Positions 13,330 through 28,075 of a DNA stretch of 64,000 nucleotides are shown here, in pieces. Each line of letters begins with the position of its first letter. The first letter of the stretch is position 1. This DNA is from Glossina fuscipes (lineage: Eukaryota; Arthropoda; Insecta; Diptera; Glossinidae): positions 7,494,100 to 7,558,099 of the forward strand of contig NW_023998422.1 of the NCBI RefSeq assembly GCF_014805625.2, read 5' to 3'. The translations under genes were made by a program, and so were the position numbers. The notes beneath the pieces were generated by a model. The model worked only from the letters and a program-made list of their open reading frames with translations, did not search any database and was not told the DNA's origin.

Positions 13330-16300
13330 GTAAGCAATGCATAGCAATACTCAGATAGCCACGAGATATGGAGCAAAGTTATATTTGCATTCTTGCGTAG
13401 TATAAGCATTTTTAATGAGTTTAATTTTCGATTTATGTTTATTTAACCCGTCCTTGAGTGTGGTTAAGCTTTTGATGTTTTGATTTTTAGTCGTTAATAT
13501 ACAAACACCTAGAGCGTATATTAGATTCTTAATGTAATGTTCATAAGGTAAAAATTTATCACGAAATGCAAATTTCACAAAATCTATATGTGGGTGGGTG
13601 TGTGTGTGTGTGTGAATTTAGTCATGATCAACTTAGCTAGTAGTAAGTTAAGTTACGAAATTACAAAGTAAAAATATTGTGTGGAAGATAAGATCTGAAA
13701 AATACCTCGATCGAGGGAAGAGAACTGTAAATTTATTCTCAATGATCTATAATTATTACGTATACTCTTCGTATTCGTATACGCACGACTTGCATTCCGG
13801 GTGTATTACCTCACCTATATAGTACGGCACATTCATCGGAATTTATCTAGCCTTGACTTGAGAGCTCATGTCTTGATGTCAAGATAATGCTTCGATAAAG
13901 CTACCCCATAGCTAAGGGGACAAAAGTCGCGGATATCAAGTCCGTGTTCGTCAGTCCAATTCTCGGTTCGGATCCATACTTCGTAGTGTTTGTATATAAT
14001 ATTTTGTTTTCTTCTAATGCGGCCAATCACTTAGCAACTGATGCCCGCTATTCATGTTGTCGGTGACGGCCAGAGTGAAAAAAGGAAAGAGTAAGAGTTA
14101 TGGAGCCTAGTGTTACGCTTTTGACGACTGGACGATTCAGTACAGCTACGATCACACTGACCTGATCACACGATTCTTACCTCGGCTACATAGAATCGTA
14201 TTACTTAGGTTTAAGCTGACTTGGTAGGAGTTTAAGTTTAAAAATATTATAAACTCTTTTACTGTTACAATTATTGGTAGACTTACAGATATAGGTGTTT
14301 TTGAAGCACTGCAAGGCAGGCAGCCACTCCTAAAACATAATTAGAGAGCAATGAAGTCTTTACTGAAAACTTTTATGGAGTTGAAAAACCCCTTTCCACG
14401 AAGCAAGACCCAAAACAAAAGCAACAATAGCTGCGGAGTCTTAGTATCAATCCAGGATCTAATCACCAAAAGACCTAAAACTTTTCTGTACTTTAAAGAA
14501 CCTATTAAACATATAAATAAATTTAGAAACTCCAATCCAAAAAGATCATCAGATGTCTCCAGCAAGGACTTTTGCCTGCAACCGGAATAGTGAACACGAA
14601 CGTAAGCTTAGCGTTAATGGTGACATATTTTCTCTTATCTTCCGATGTTGCCCAGCAGATCTTGGATTGCGTTCATTCTAAGGTATACTTTAATAGGAAT
14701 GTCAATGAAATCAATCATTCATTCAATCAATTAAATCTATCGCCAATTGCTATTCATTTCTCATTTTTCTTGCGTCGGATGAACTCACGTCGAAAGGACA
14801 GCTCAGCTTAGACAGGTTCAAAGAGCGCATTTATGATAATTAACGCACTGCCAGTAAACAATTCTTGGTCGAAAGTCAGTATTCATAGTTAGAGGCATAG
14901 ACTGAGTTTGCTAATAAATGGAAAATGCTCCGATATTGCAGTAAAGCTTCACTCACAGTCTGGCTGTACCGTAAACAAGCATAAGATAATTAGATTGTCT
15001 TCAATTCCAAAATCTTTTTTAAATGAAAGCGTCTAAATCAGTTATATAATAGCTGCTAAGTGCTGCTTAGTTTGAAGAACGTTAGGCTGACGTACCTTAA
15101 ATAGCTTTTGATTCTCGAAATTCCTTTTTGAAATCATTGCCAAGAGCCCTATCGCAGCCAATGCAGCAAAATATTTAGCTGCACAATGCTTTCTAAGCCT
15201 GTGGTGCTCAACATTCAAAATTCAAAAGAGAAAAAGTTCCAATTGGTTTTTGGAACTGTGTTGGAACAGTGTTGAGGAAAGAGAGGACAAATTACTTTTT
15301 ATATATTCTATGAAATTTGCAGGTGATGATATAGTGCGCCTTAGTGCGCCTAAGGCGATTGTATTTAAAGGATTTGCTTTTGCAAAAGTGAGATGTGAAA
15401 GCTCCTGCGCTATTTGAATAAAGGCTGCGCAAACTTAAAACCAAATAAGTCACCGACAATGAACGGTGACAGGTAGTGTTCACTGCACGACCCTAATGGA
15501 TGGTTGGGAAGGCTGCCAATCACAATTGTGAGGACGTAGACGTTGCCTAATATTTATTAGAATTAATCAGAATATTTTAAGCTATTTATGGGAATTAAGC
15601 TCTTGTTGCATTGCTTTTTTAATCGAAACCCTGAACATGGAAAGTTCACCCTTCAGCGGTTGCACTGTTTTTTCTTAAAAAGAAAAAAAAAAAAAAGATA
15701 AAAGAAAAGATCTTTTTACCTGTTAATGATGTTATCATCATATTTGCATAAATTTCATATTTGAATGTCTATAGGAAATGCTTTCGTAAGCAGAACAAGA
15801 ACGATTAAACAAATGTCAAGAGATACTTACCTAAGAAGTCTCAATAGCCACGGGCAAGCAAAGTCGCTTAAAACGCTCTACAGTACAACGACTATATTAT
15901 ATACATGAACCAAATAAATGAAATCAGAGTTAAAAGCAAATGATTGGAAAATGAATACAAAAAAAAAAAAAAAAAAAAAAATAAATGGAAAAAAATGAAA
16001 AAAAATGTATTGAAATAACTCAGCTACTGAATGAATCGAAAAATGAAAAGTAAAACCAAAAAAAGTCGTTAGTTTTTGCAAAGAAAGTCAGCGCTAAATA
16101 AATCTTTCGTTTAATTTCATTAAAACATCATCAACAACATCTAAGAAAAGTAATGAATTTAATGAATTTGTCTGGAGGTGCAAGCGACATATATATGTAT
16201 ATATATATATATATTTGCTGTTATTGTTTGCTGTTTGTTGTTATTGAAATGTTGTTACTGTTGTTGTTATTGTTATTTGTTTTTGTAATTATGGTCTCAT

Positions 16301-16673
16301 ACAACAAGCTAAACTAACAATGTTTATAGCCGATCGATTTGGGATGAGGTGGGGAGAGAGACAGATAGAGATAGTTATAGAGAGAGCGAGGGGATAGACA
16401 TGAAATTATGTACACTACGCTCCATTGTTAATGCATTATTTCTTCTTCGTTTTGTTAAGAGTGAAGGAGATACGAGTTATTGGTGGTAAAAGAACAAACT
16501 GCAGGGAATGCAAGGGGAGGATTGTGTACGTAAAAAAGTGAATACAAATTTTGTTTATTGTATGTTTACTGTAAAAGACTGTTATTTATGTCAAATTAGA
16601 GTTAATAACTGAATCCAGAAATGAAAATAAATTTAAATACAAAAAAAAAAAATAAAATAAAATAATAAATATA

Positions 16674-16677
<4 letters not shown>

Positions 16678-16718
<41 letters not shown>
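16678..16718. repeat. (TA)n microsatellite
   Basis: A near-pure TA run within AT-rich sequence. Confidence 0.9.
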
Positions 16719-16719
<1 letters not shown>

Positions 16720-19197
16720 TATATGTGAATTTTAATAATAAATCAATTGATAAAACGAGGATTTTTGTTTTAGAGAAACGCTTCTGTTGTGGTTAAGAAA
16801 TAAAACCAACATTTTTGTTGTTGTTTATTTAAAGTGTAAGTTGAATTTTTAATATGTTTTGTTTTTATTGGGTTTTGCTTAATTTTTTTTTTTTTTTTTT
16901 TTTAGTTTTTCACACACAAAAAACTAAAACTGAAAAAGAAAATGTGATTAAAAACGAAAAACGAATAAATATGTTTGAAGTTTTTCCTTGGAATTCATTT
17001 AATAGCATGTTTTTTCATGTACATGTTTGCAGTATTTGATAGTATTTTCATTAGTATATATTTTAGTATCCGTAGTCAATTTTTTTTTTTTGTTTTTTTT
17101 TTAAATATTTTTGTGTTTAATTTGAAATAATTTTCATTTTTGTTTTTTTGTTTTGTTTTTTTTTTTTTTTGTATTTTTTTTTTTATTAAGTATTCTTTGT
17201 ATAGGTATTTAATAAAGTAGGGTTAGGTTATTGTTGTTATTGTGTGGTTATTAATCAATGAATCGATCAATCAATCAATCAGTAAATTTTTTTTTCTTTT
17301 TGTTTTAGCAATTTTTGTTTTGTTAATTTGTTTTGTTCGCTGTTGCTCTTACTGCAGTTGTTGTGTGTTTTATTTTTCTGCTTTTGTTTCTATTTTGTTT
17401 TGTTTGGTTTTTTTTTTTTTGTTATTGCAATTGTTGTTGTGTATAATGGTTTTATAATTATGATTGTTGTGTTTTTCGTGTAGTAATACTTAACTCATTT
17501 CAATACTTCTTTCCTATGCTTCGTTTGTAACCGAGCGATTATTTTAGAGGAGGATTATAATCATTTAACGAGGATCCATGTACATCCGTCATAAACACTG
17601 CACTAGAAAATTAGAACTAGAACGATATAGAAACATTCTACGTGAAATTATAGTCAAAATTAAGAAAAATACGAAATGATTTATAACCCTTTAGGACTAG
17701 ACGAATAAGTGGACTAAGAGTAGAGTTTCCGAAGAAATGATAAATTTGTGAAAAGATTCCCAGGCCAGGTGAGAAAGGCAGCGAGAAAGTCGAAAAAGTA
17801 ACCTAAACTTTACTGGCAGTGTCTTGGCGGCTTTTAGTGCATTTTGAAAGATAAATCTGTTTCCTGAGACATTAAAAATTCTAGAATCAGCTAACTACTA
17901 ATTGATCAAGTCAAGTGCTATAGTACTTACCCCTGATATATGCCTTTGTGAGTTTTATCAATACATATCTAGATTCAATTAGTGAAAGCCCATCGCCTGT
18001 TGTTGGCTTTACGGTGGTGAGATTAAGTGATGTTAGAGAAATACTTTATATCTTCTTCTTCCTCGTTTCCTTAAAGTCATCAGCAGAGGATCAGAGTAAT
18101 CTAATATGCCATCACATATTCCTCTGACAAGATGTTTGTCTACGCTTGATTTTTTGATAAAGAATAGTGTCCGCCCGTCCGTCCGTCCTATTTGTTTTGA
18201 GATCGATTCAGAAAATTCTTCTCTTCAAAAATACTTTTATATCGATGACTAAAACAAAAGATGGAACCTACGCTCTGTCTTTGCCTATATACTAGCAATT
18301 AGCCTAACGGGGATATTCTCAAATCGATTCGCTCGCAAAAAATGTTTTTTATGCACGAAAGTGTGAATGTGTATCATCAACTCAACTCGTTCTAATGCAA
18401 TGGTTACAAATATTCGCTTAAGTAGTACTTGGCTGTGTAGCTGTAGTAGTATGAGTATAATTATAAGATTTTTGTGTACAAATTGTTTTTGGCTTTTATT
18501 TTTTTTTAGAGTAAATTGGTTTTGATATAGATGTGTGTGTATGTATGGCATGTAAACGGATTGGTATGTTTCTTTCGTTATATTTTCGCTTTCAAGAAAA
18601 AAAAAAAGAAGAAAAAATACGAAGAAAAATAAAACGTATTTTAGATCTTGGCCGAGAGTGTTGTTGTTCTTTTTTTTCCTTTCTATTTCATTTTGAATAT
18701 TGGATACAAAATAATGACATTTATGTCTGTGTGTGTGTGTGTGTGTGTGTAAGGTGGTGTGTGAATTTGTTAGTGTATATGAGTTTTTAATAATATAAGA
18801 GTTATTTTTTGCTGCTGTTTTAGTTGAAAATTACTAATACACAAATATTACACATTTAAGTAATGTTTTATATATGTATGTTATCGCGTAATGTAATGTA
18901 TAAATGTATGTATGATTATATATTTTTTTCTTTTTTGTTTTTTTTTTTTCGTAAACATTTAATTAATGAAAATTCTTCTTTAATGTAAGTGTTGTTCTTG
19001 AAGTATGTTTTCTCCTTTTGAATGTTTCAAGTGTTAAATGTGTTTAATAAAATATCTAATAATTACTTGCTTATGTATGTTTGTTTATTTATGTATGCAT
19101 GTAAGTGTGTAAATATTCTATGTGAAGCTGCTAAACTTACGTTTAACCTACGTAGTAAGTGTTTACGGTGTATAGAGTGTTGCGGGTATTATAGTCT

Positions 19198-19229
19198 TAT
19201 AGTGTTATAGTGTTATAGTGTTATAGTGG
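19198..19229. repeat. 8-bp minisatellite TTATAGTG x4
   Basis: Four consecutive copies of TTATAGTG are visible directly in the sequence. Confidence 0.9.
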
Positions 19230-20160
19230 ATGACAGTATTCTAAATATCTGTTTTTGAAATTACATTTTTTTTTTTTCATTTTTTTTTTTTTGTGTTTAA
19301 TTTAATTAATTTTTGTATTAAATATATTAATTAATGTTTGATATTACATTGTATGTCTGTGTGTGTCGTTTTTTCTTTTTTTCTACATTTGTTTCCTAAA
19401 ATATTACGCTTTACATAATTTGTAACCGAATTGAACTCAACTAACTAAACGCTAATAACGCATAAGCTAAACTAAATCGATAAACTATTCAACATAATGG
19501 AAGAACTTAGGTTTCATACGTATATTTATATATATACATATATATATAAAGGTAATAAGAGAGAAAGAGGAAAGGAATACAGCGAGAGGGATAAAGTGAC
19601 AGAGGAAGAGAGCGAAAAGAAAGATTTGAACTATTAATCAGAAACCCTTCCAAATTAGAAAAAAAAAAACTACTGAAAAACTACTACTTAATTGCACTGC
19701 CAGATGGCGGAAGGGACTTTAGAATTTGTCAATATATTCAGACTCCAAATAATCATTGTAATAACCATTTCCTAGAATGGCCATAATCTGTGATTTCCTC
19801 TTTCTTCTTGTAATAATTTTTATAATCTATACCACTTGTGGGGCAAGGGTACATGTGGGGATATGCGCAACTGAGAATCACTTTTCAACAGATTTAAGCC
19901 TGTCAGTCCGTCTTGTTTCTTTGCGTTCAAGAGTCAGGCTTTACTCATCACTACCGCATAGCTTCCGTAGAGTCGCACAAAATTTCTGCTCATATTACTC
20001 GTCGAAGAATCGAATAATGAGAATCAGCATAAAGACTGGAAGCATTTTAATTCTGAGCTGCAATATATACCCTCTCACACTGTTTCCATTTATAGTTTCC
20101 TATAAACGCCAACGCAAACTTTATGGCTTCAGGGTAAACTTGCAGCTTCTGGTTAAATAG

Positions 20161-23100
20161 ATTCAAATTTCTCCGCTGATCAGAGTTATTAAATATTGCA
20201 ATCCATGCAAGGAGGAATTTAAGAAAGAAATATGATTCTTGTACACGGAGATGAATATACATAACTACTACGAGAAGTTAAAGCGTATTGCGTAACACAA
20301 TGGATCTCACTGCTATTTCTCAATATAGTCAGTCAATTTTACGGCATATTCTTGTTCTTTTGTTACAATAATATTTTGGAGATAAATTGATAGAAAACCG
20401 ACCTCCCATTGCATATCTTATCAATATTCAAAACAAAAGAAAATGTTGGTTTGCTTTCTTATTACTACTCACTCGGCTTTTATGCTTAAAAATGTTTGCT
20501 CGAAAAGTTACTATTTTTTTCCATTAACGCACATATACATATAAATATATAAGAGATTTGAGATTGTTTAAGAGAAGCAAAGGAAGTCCGATACGTACAC
20601 TAGGAGTGTGTAATGAAAAAAGGCAAAAAAAAAAAAACAAAAACAAAACAAATATATATTAACAAATTCCTTAACATTAACAAAGGTAATACTACTACTT
20701 TTTACAAAATGATGATACTTTTTTACAAAATCTATCAAATTTCAATTAATTTCCTTCAAGTTCGTTTTACATGTGTACTAAATGTGTCTACACTGGTGTT
20801 AAAGGTATGTGAGTATAACGTGATTAAAAGGAGCAAATGTTAGTGTGTTTGTATGATAGAGTATGTTGACAAAGATGTTTGTAAGTAATTTGTATTTATT
20901 TTTATAAATTCATTAAGTAATTACTTTTTTCTTCTTTTCTTCTGTATGGCTGAAGTTATGCGAGAAAATTTGAAAGTCACTACAACTGCAATTTTATTAC
21001 TCGAGATCTTTTTCTATTACTTAAAAACCAAAACAAAAAAAAAACAAGTAAAGACGAGAAGAAAGGAAAAAGGTAAATCAAATTCACAAAGATTTTAAAA
21101 TAGTTATTCTTTTTCGAGCGCAATACTTACAAATAAATTTTATTAAAATTCTTGAGAGTTATTTAGGTTTGAGATATAGCTGCAAATGCAACTTCAGAAA
21201 GTCACTCATGCAATAAACATTTTATGCGATATAGTTTATGCAGACAATTTTGCTTGAAAATTCTCTCAAAACGAAAATTATATCAAATAATGATAGCAAT
21301 ATTATTGCGTAGATTTATTTATCGCATGGGACTTTTAAAATTGAACAACTCAATTGTAAATATATGAAATGAAATTATTGAGAGATTAAATGTAAGAAAC
21401 ATTTGTTTACTGACGAAAAGCTTTTCCTTAAAGTTTCTATAACTGACACATTTTTCCCATTACATTGAGAGGAATAAATTTTTTTTCGACAAGTGCAAAG
21501 GAAAATGTATTAGTTTGATTAAATTTCTATCAAAGTATGAATAAATTTATATGTCATAGGGTGATGAGTAGGGTTTAATTTTGTTTTAATGGAGAAAGAA
21601 GAATTTTGCAAATATTTATGGATAAATTTAAATGTGTCTACAGGCATATATATATTTGAATGTAAGTGTATAAGTTTGTGTTTGTGTGTGTGTGTGTGTG
21701 TTTATGCACCCATTCAAGGGATCAGTTTAAGGGTAATAATATCTTTTTTATAGAATAAATACATGTAATTTGCAGATTGTTTTTACTTTCGTGTATACAC
21801 ATACATATATATATGTATATAACTGTCTATACGTACATACATATACGTATATACGTATATGTATATACATATATATATATGAGTCTAGTAGTATATATAA
21901 GAGTTTAATACTATCAATAAGAGTTTTTATGTTTTGTTTTCATTTGTTTGCATATGCATTCTATACGATCGGTGTACAAAGTTGTTGTTGTTGTTGATTT
22001 ATTTTTGTTTCAATTTATATTCGTTTTCTTAAATAAATTTATGGCTGCTCTTGCTTTTTATAAATCGAAAAATCATTCTCTTTAAATAAAAATTATAAAA
22101 TGAAAAAGCTCTAAGCAACTTAAGACTTACCAGACTTTCAAAAAAAAAAAAAGAAAAAAAAAAGAAGTAAAACATTCCAACCATTCCACCCAAGCTGTTA
22201 ACAATGATTCAAAACTAATCAAAAATTGTAGAATATGACTGGAAAAGCATGCTTTTAAACAAAAAAAAAAAAAAATAATAAATAAATAAAAAATTTATTA
22301 TTTCAATTTGTTTGTCTTGCTTGGTTTTATGTTTCTCAGAAAAATATTTTAAATATTCATTTTTTATACATTAAAAAAAAATTTTTTTTTTTTTTTTTAA
22401 ACTCTTAAATAATTTACAATTTATTAATGTAATTAAACAAAACACAAAATATATTTACTTTATTTTAGTTTTTCTTTTGTTTTTTTGATTAAAAAAAAAA
22501 GAACAAAAAAATGAAAAGTTAGGAATTACGAAAGTAAAGTTGACAACCTTAAGGTGTACATATATAAAACAATTATTTTATATATAAATTTTTAATTATC
22601 ATTATTATTTTATTTATTTATTATTGTTATTATTATTATTTTATTTTTCTTTTCTTTTTTTTTTTTAAATTAAAAATAAAGGAAAAAATGTTCTAGTTAT
22701 AGAAATGTTTTTGGAGAATTTCAAACTCATTTTTTTGTGTTTTGCTTTCAATTCAATTCAATTCAATTTAACTAAATCATTTAGTAATTTAGACTAAGAG
22801 AGAGAGAGAGAGGCGGAAATTTTTACTAAATAAATTTTTTTTTTCTTAAAACATTTTAAAAATGAAAAAATCTATATACATGAGTTGTAAACTAATTTTA
22901 AACGCAAACCATTCGAATAAGAAAAGATTTATTTATTTTTTTCTAAATAATTCGATGTTGAACAGCGGGAGGGGGGTATAAAAGGATGGGAAAGCATGAG
23001 TGTTTTTGTGCCCAAATCAATGCTAGTTCCTTTTCTTAAGTTTGTACCGGTTAGACTCCTTTGCCGACAAGCTGACAAAATGAGAGAGAAAAAGCGAACT

Positions 23101-25079
23101 AAGTTTAACTAAGTTTTTCAGCTAAAGATAGTTTTGAAGACTCAGTTTCATTAAAACGATTCGCACTTTCGTTCATTCTTTCTCTTCATTAATGACGGAT
23201 CAGGACTAAAGTTAGAAACCGGTGCAGCGTTGGTCATCAATAAGGCTAAAACACTTTAAATCTTGCCTCAGCTCTTTATTCGTTTTCTCTAAGTGGAGCT
23301 TTAGCATCGAACTGTTGACCTTAACGATATCTCATCATTCATGTTAACCATGGAAAGATACCTGTTGGTATAAGCTGATTCACTTCGCAGCACTTTTTCT
23401 GCTTTCGAAGCAACAAAGTGCTGGGACCATCACGAATTATTCGAATAAGCGGAAGAGAGTCGCTTCTAATCGATTAAACCTCTTTGCTATTCTGAACTCG
23501 ACAATCTCTACTTTTAAAGCAAATAAGCTATAACTGTGCCGATCGGAAACATTTTGATTACTAATTCCCTAGACGGACTTCGAGATGAGTTTTATCTAAC
23601 CTTGCAGCGATTACCGCTACATTTTGCAAATTATTTACAACAATTTTAACCTTTGATTTCACTTCTTTTTTTTTTAAGAGAAGCCTTCCTCCTACCTCTA
23701 AGAAAGTTTTATGGGTATTAGCCAAGATATGGGCATGGTTGTGGATACATTGATGTTACATCTTCTCTGAGGTATATGGTGGTGTGCTCGCTATTAAACT
23801 ATCGTCCATCCTTGTTTAGCGCTATAAAAATCGGCCGATTGTAGCCGACTTAGAGACAAACTGAAGAGAAGAGTCTTCAGCGGTTTGAGATAAGTTGTTG
23901 GCTTGAAAATGCGAAAAATATTTCACCGATTAAAGCGAGTTGTAAACGCTTTGGCTAAGCGTAGACTCCCATAAGGTTAAGGTTGATTGAATTTGCATCG
24001 AATGAAAAGGGTAATGGAAGGGAAACAAGTAAAATTTAGTTCGGTATGTATTGCATAACACATTTTAAGAAGATCAAAGGAATATATTTTAAAAGCGAAT
24101 TTCTTAGGCATGCGTTTAAAATTATTTATCAAACGATCATTCAGCAAACCAAGCAATTAATTAATTGTTGATAACTAAAGAAAAGTGTAGAGGATTTATC
24201 TTAAATAATATTAATTTTGTTTTTGTTAACATATTATTTCAATTAATTTAATTAAAGTTTTGCTATAAGACATTTGCTTAAATATATGTATATTTTTTAT
24301 TTATTTATTTATTTATTTTTAATTTAAGTTTTCCTTTTTCCTTTTATGTGAGATTCTGTTGTTAATTTTTAGTAAAAGTGACGATATGTTAAAAATTCAG
24401 GATTTATTTCCTTTCCTTTTTCTTATATATTTGGCAATTTAATTGTTGTTTTTGTTGTTGTTGTTGTTCTTGTTGTTATTTATATTGTATGAATATTTTC
24501 AAAGATTTGCTTTTACTTTAAAGATAAAAAAAAAAGCGGAAGAGGACCTTGAAATTAGAATTACTTAAGCGGAAAGTGTATGAAGTGACATATATATATA
24601 TATATATGTATATTTGTTTATGTCATTTTCCCCATCTAACCGCTACTTTGTGAGAAATACTTTTTTAAGCTTTTATAAAAAAAATATTTTTTGTACAACT
24701 TCCTTTTTAAGAATTAGTATTTATTTTATATAAAAGTTCTTCACGACGTGTTTGGCATATAGAATTATTTGTCTTTAAGTCAATTCCTGTTAAATTTAAG
24801 CAAATGATACAAAAAAAAACAAGAAAAAACAACCGAAAGCAAAAAAAAAAAAAAAATAAAGAAGAAGTACCCGCCACCTCAAACTGATATATAAAAATTG
24901 CATTTTCTTAATTCTTAAACGGGATTGAGCTCTGGTTACCATTTGTACCAAATTTTCCATCAACATAACCTATGAGTTCTAATTTGGAGTGTTTAAGGGA
25001 CTTGCGTTATGTGTTTGTCACGCCCCTCTTTCGCAAAGTGGTCTTATTTCTCTTTGAAAACTACCTGTACCAACTTTAA
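20161..25079. other. Non-coding stretch
   Basis: AT-rich blocks dominate (22000-22950, 24200-24620), with one more balanced segment at 23000-24000. I recognise no genes. Confidence 0.5.
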
Positions 25080-25300
25080 TCAATTGGCTATATACGGCAT
25101 GATCCGTCCATCCGTCCCTGTCGCATTTCCTCATAAAATTTTATCATTATTAACATGCGTTTGCCACTTCTCCTTGATAAGTATTAGTATCCATTTTAAC
25201 CACTTGGCTATGTTTATCATGGACATATATTTGGCATGACCCGTCCATCTGTCCTTGTGATATTTCCTCATAAAATTTTATCATTATGAATGTGAATATT
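25080..25300. repeat. Imperfect tandem duplication (~120 bp period)
   Basis: The segment ending GGCATGATCCGTCCATCCGT...TTTCCTCATAAAATTTTATC at 25097-25149 recurs at 25233-25283 as GGCATGACCCGTCCATCTGT...TTTCCTCATAAAATTTTATC. Each copy is preceded by a shared TTGGCTAT stretch. Confidence 0.75.
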
Positions 25301-26754
25301 TGCCATAATAATGTATGTGTGTATGTCATTTTTTGAAATGGTTTCAACATGATATCATATTACAAAATTCTAAGCTGGAAGGTGTCAGGCTCTTTTACGG
25401 ACGGAGATCGATATATATATATATATATGCTATAGATGGTAAATTACATTATTATATTTCGTCTAACGTCTTTCACGCTCACTTTTGACCTTTGACCATC
25501 AAGTGGAGCCACATATATATTTCAAGTTGATCAGGAACAAAATTGCATTTCCTTGCATTTATTTTCAGGTAATATATGCCGTGTGGAATTGGAAAATCGG
25601 AAAATGAAACCCAAATGGATGATCGGCCAGAAATGAAAACACGAGTGAAGAGCAAAGCAAAAAAAGGGCATAGACTTCGAAGAAGAAGAGTCATTTCATT
25701 GAGAGAGTGAAATGAAGAGAACGAGACGAACTTATGTGAAAACATCACCTTATGCGTATCGTAATCCTTTGGTGGTGGGTAAAAAATTCGAAAAATCAGA
25801 GAAGATATTTATTTTTTTTTTTTATTTCAAAAAGAGAAAACTTAAAAAACTTAATAAAAAAATTAACAACAAAAATTAATAATAAAAGAAGTTAGTTAAA
25901 ACAAAAAAAAAAAAAATGTACCTTGTTCTGCTAAAAAAAATTATTTTAAATCTTTTGTAAAGAAACTAAAGACAAAAAGAATTTTTTTTTTTTATAACTA
26001 ACAACAAAAAACATTTTATTTATTTATTTTGAACTTAATATCGCAAAAATTATATTAAATAATTCTATTTTTATATTTATATATATATATGTTTATATAC
26101 GTTTATATAAAAAAATATTTTTTAAACTAAAATTTGAAAATAATAAAAACATAGATTTTATTTAATATTTTCCAATAAAGTCTTTAATTTTTTTATTTTC
26201 GCAAAATTAAAAAAAAAAAAAAAAAATTAAACACAAATTCATATTAATTTTAATATTTTTTTTTCCTTTTTTATAAACTTATTTGTATTTGTTGTAATAG
26301 CTACCATTCGATTGTTTGCTTAATGTTGCTGTTATTAAAAAAAATTATTAAATAATAATTAAGCCAATTATTATTTACTTAAGCGATTCATTCGTTTATT
26401 TAGGACAGCTATCGAAATTATATTTATTTATTTTATTTTGTTTTATTTTAACGATTTTTTTTATAATTCAATCAATTCATTCATTTATGTCATTTGTTTT
26501 ATTGATGTTGATTAACCGATTGGTTGGTTGTATGTTTTTTACTGGCTTATTTAGTTGGTAATTGATTAGGAGCTTTTAAAATATTCCGTTACATGGTTTT
26601 TTATTTGTTTTTTTTTCTTTTTTTTGTTTTCATAATAAAATCGTTGCCTTTTACTTTTGCATTTCTTTTTTTTTTTTTTTTAAATTTAAATAACAAAATA
26701 TTTATAAATAAATTTAAGCGCAGTTCAATCTTTGTTACTTTAAGAAGTTTTCAT

Positions 26755-26807
<53 letters not shown>

Positions 26808-27327
26808 CTTAATATGTGAAAAAAATTATTAAAAAAATACACAACAATTATATATATAAGTACACATTAACAAATAATATTAAATACTTAAAAAATTATT
26901 TATTAATTTATACACATTTTTTAAAACACAAATGTTGAATAAAACAAAAAAAAGAAATATGAAGAAAATTGCAAGAATAATAAAATTAATAGTTCCAGGC
27001 ATGGTCCAAATAAAGAGAGAAAAATATCGTAGGACACTGCTTCAATGTCCTTCGCCCTAGATTTCCAAACACCAGGAAGAAGGAAGCTATTCTCCGCATT
27101 GGTCACGTCTTGCTTACTGCGAATGTGTCCTAATAGTACCGACATTGAATTCATTCGCATACGTGAGCCTTAAAAGCCAAATTTTGGAAGGACTTCTTCT
27201 AAACAACTTTGATTTCTTATAACAACATATATTGAAACTTCTCAATTTGTTTTACTTTTCTACCTGCTCTTGATCCCTCACGATCGCCTGTTTCATGTTC
27301 GTCTCAAGACGTTGATCAGAAAAGTAT
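25301..27327. other. Non-coding stretch
   Basis: AT-rich, with A/T homopolymers at 25810-26270 and the 26.76-kb TA repeat. The phrase CCTTTGGTGGTGGGTAAAAA at 25768-25787 resembles the right end of repeat family R1, so a decayed copy may lie at about 25400-25790. Confidence 0.4.
26762..26806. repeat. (TA)n microsatellite
   Basis: A pure TA run of about 45 bp. Confidence 0.9.
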
Positions 27328-27774
27328 ATGGAAAGTAATGTACAGCAACAGCAGAATGTAGTTGAATATGATGCAAATTCTTACGCTGATCAAAACATGG
27401 TACGGAAGAGTCTTCGAAGGTCACCAATCTATTTCAATATATCAATCGTAAAAACAGCGTACGAAAAGTTTTTTAAAAAAGCACCTGTGGCTGTTACAGA
27501 AAATCGCCTTAAAATTTGGATTTGGAATCGAGCAAATCATGTCTACACGCAGAAGACGGCAAGTGTATTATTTACAAATAGACAGAATGTCAAAAAGCCT
27601 CAACTTGCTTTTGATTGGTGATATATATATATATATATGTCTTCTATTATATCAAAAGAAAAACAAAAAAAATATTTAAAGCGTTTTCAGGATTCAGGAT
27701 TAACTTTTCAAAATTCGAATCGATCAACTCATCATCAAATTTATTTCACGTTCTTAAGCATAGCCGCCGAGGGC

Positions 27775-28075
27775 TATGGACGACCAATCACTCTGGGGAT
27801 GTTCGCTATTTGCGTGGTATGATGACGGTCAGAAAGACGTGAGAAAAGAGGAGAAGGAGATCGCAGTCTAGCCAGTTAATAAGTCCTATGCATTTATCGA
27901 GTGAGCAGTCATCACAACTATAACTACAGTAAAATCTACTGCTCTCAAAATTTCCACTAGCGAACGTTGGCTGCATAGTTGCGGTTGCTTACCTATTAGA
28001 CTACTCAGGCGGATATTTTTTCCCGCAATCAAAAAATTCAATGATAATCGCCTCGATGTGCTCACCATTTAAATC
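27775..28075 (+). repeat. Dispersed repeat family R2, copy 1
   Basis: The segment CCAATCACTCTGGGGATGTT, CTATTTGCGTGGTATGATGA and the following AGTTAATAAGTCCTATGC resemble 49680-49830 with about two-thirds or more identity by eye. I recognise no protein or TE superfamily. Confidence 0.5.

Larger units (their letters stand above)
8613..19776. other. Non-coding stretch with microsatellites
   Basis: This mixes more balanced segments (for example 10740-11070 and 12290-12500) with AT-rich blocks and poly-T runs at 16880-17460. Short open frames here have no recognisable family. A tRNA B-box-like word, GGTTCGGATCC, occurs at 13963-13973 without a convincing tRNA fold. Confidence 0.5.

Noticed and set aside
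13940..14000. Possible tRNA gene because of GGTTCGGATCC
   Set aside because: No cloverleaf can be drawn: acceptor and D arms are missing. At best a tRNA-derived repeat fragment.
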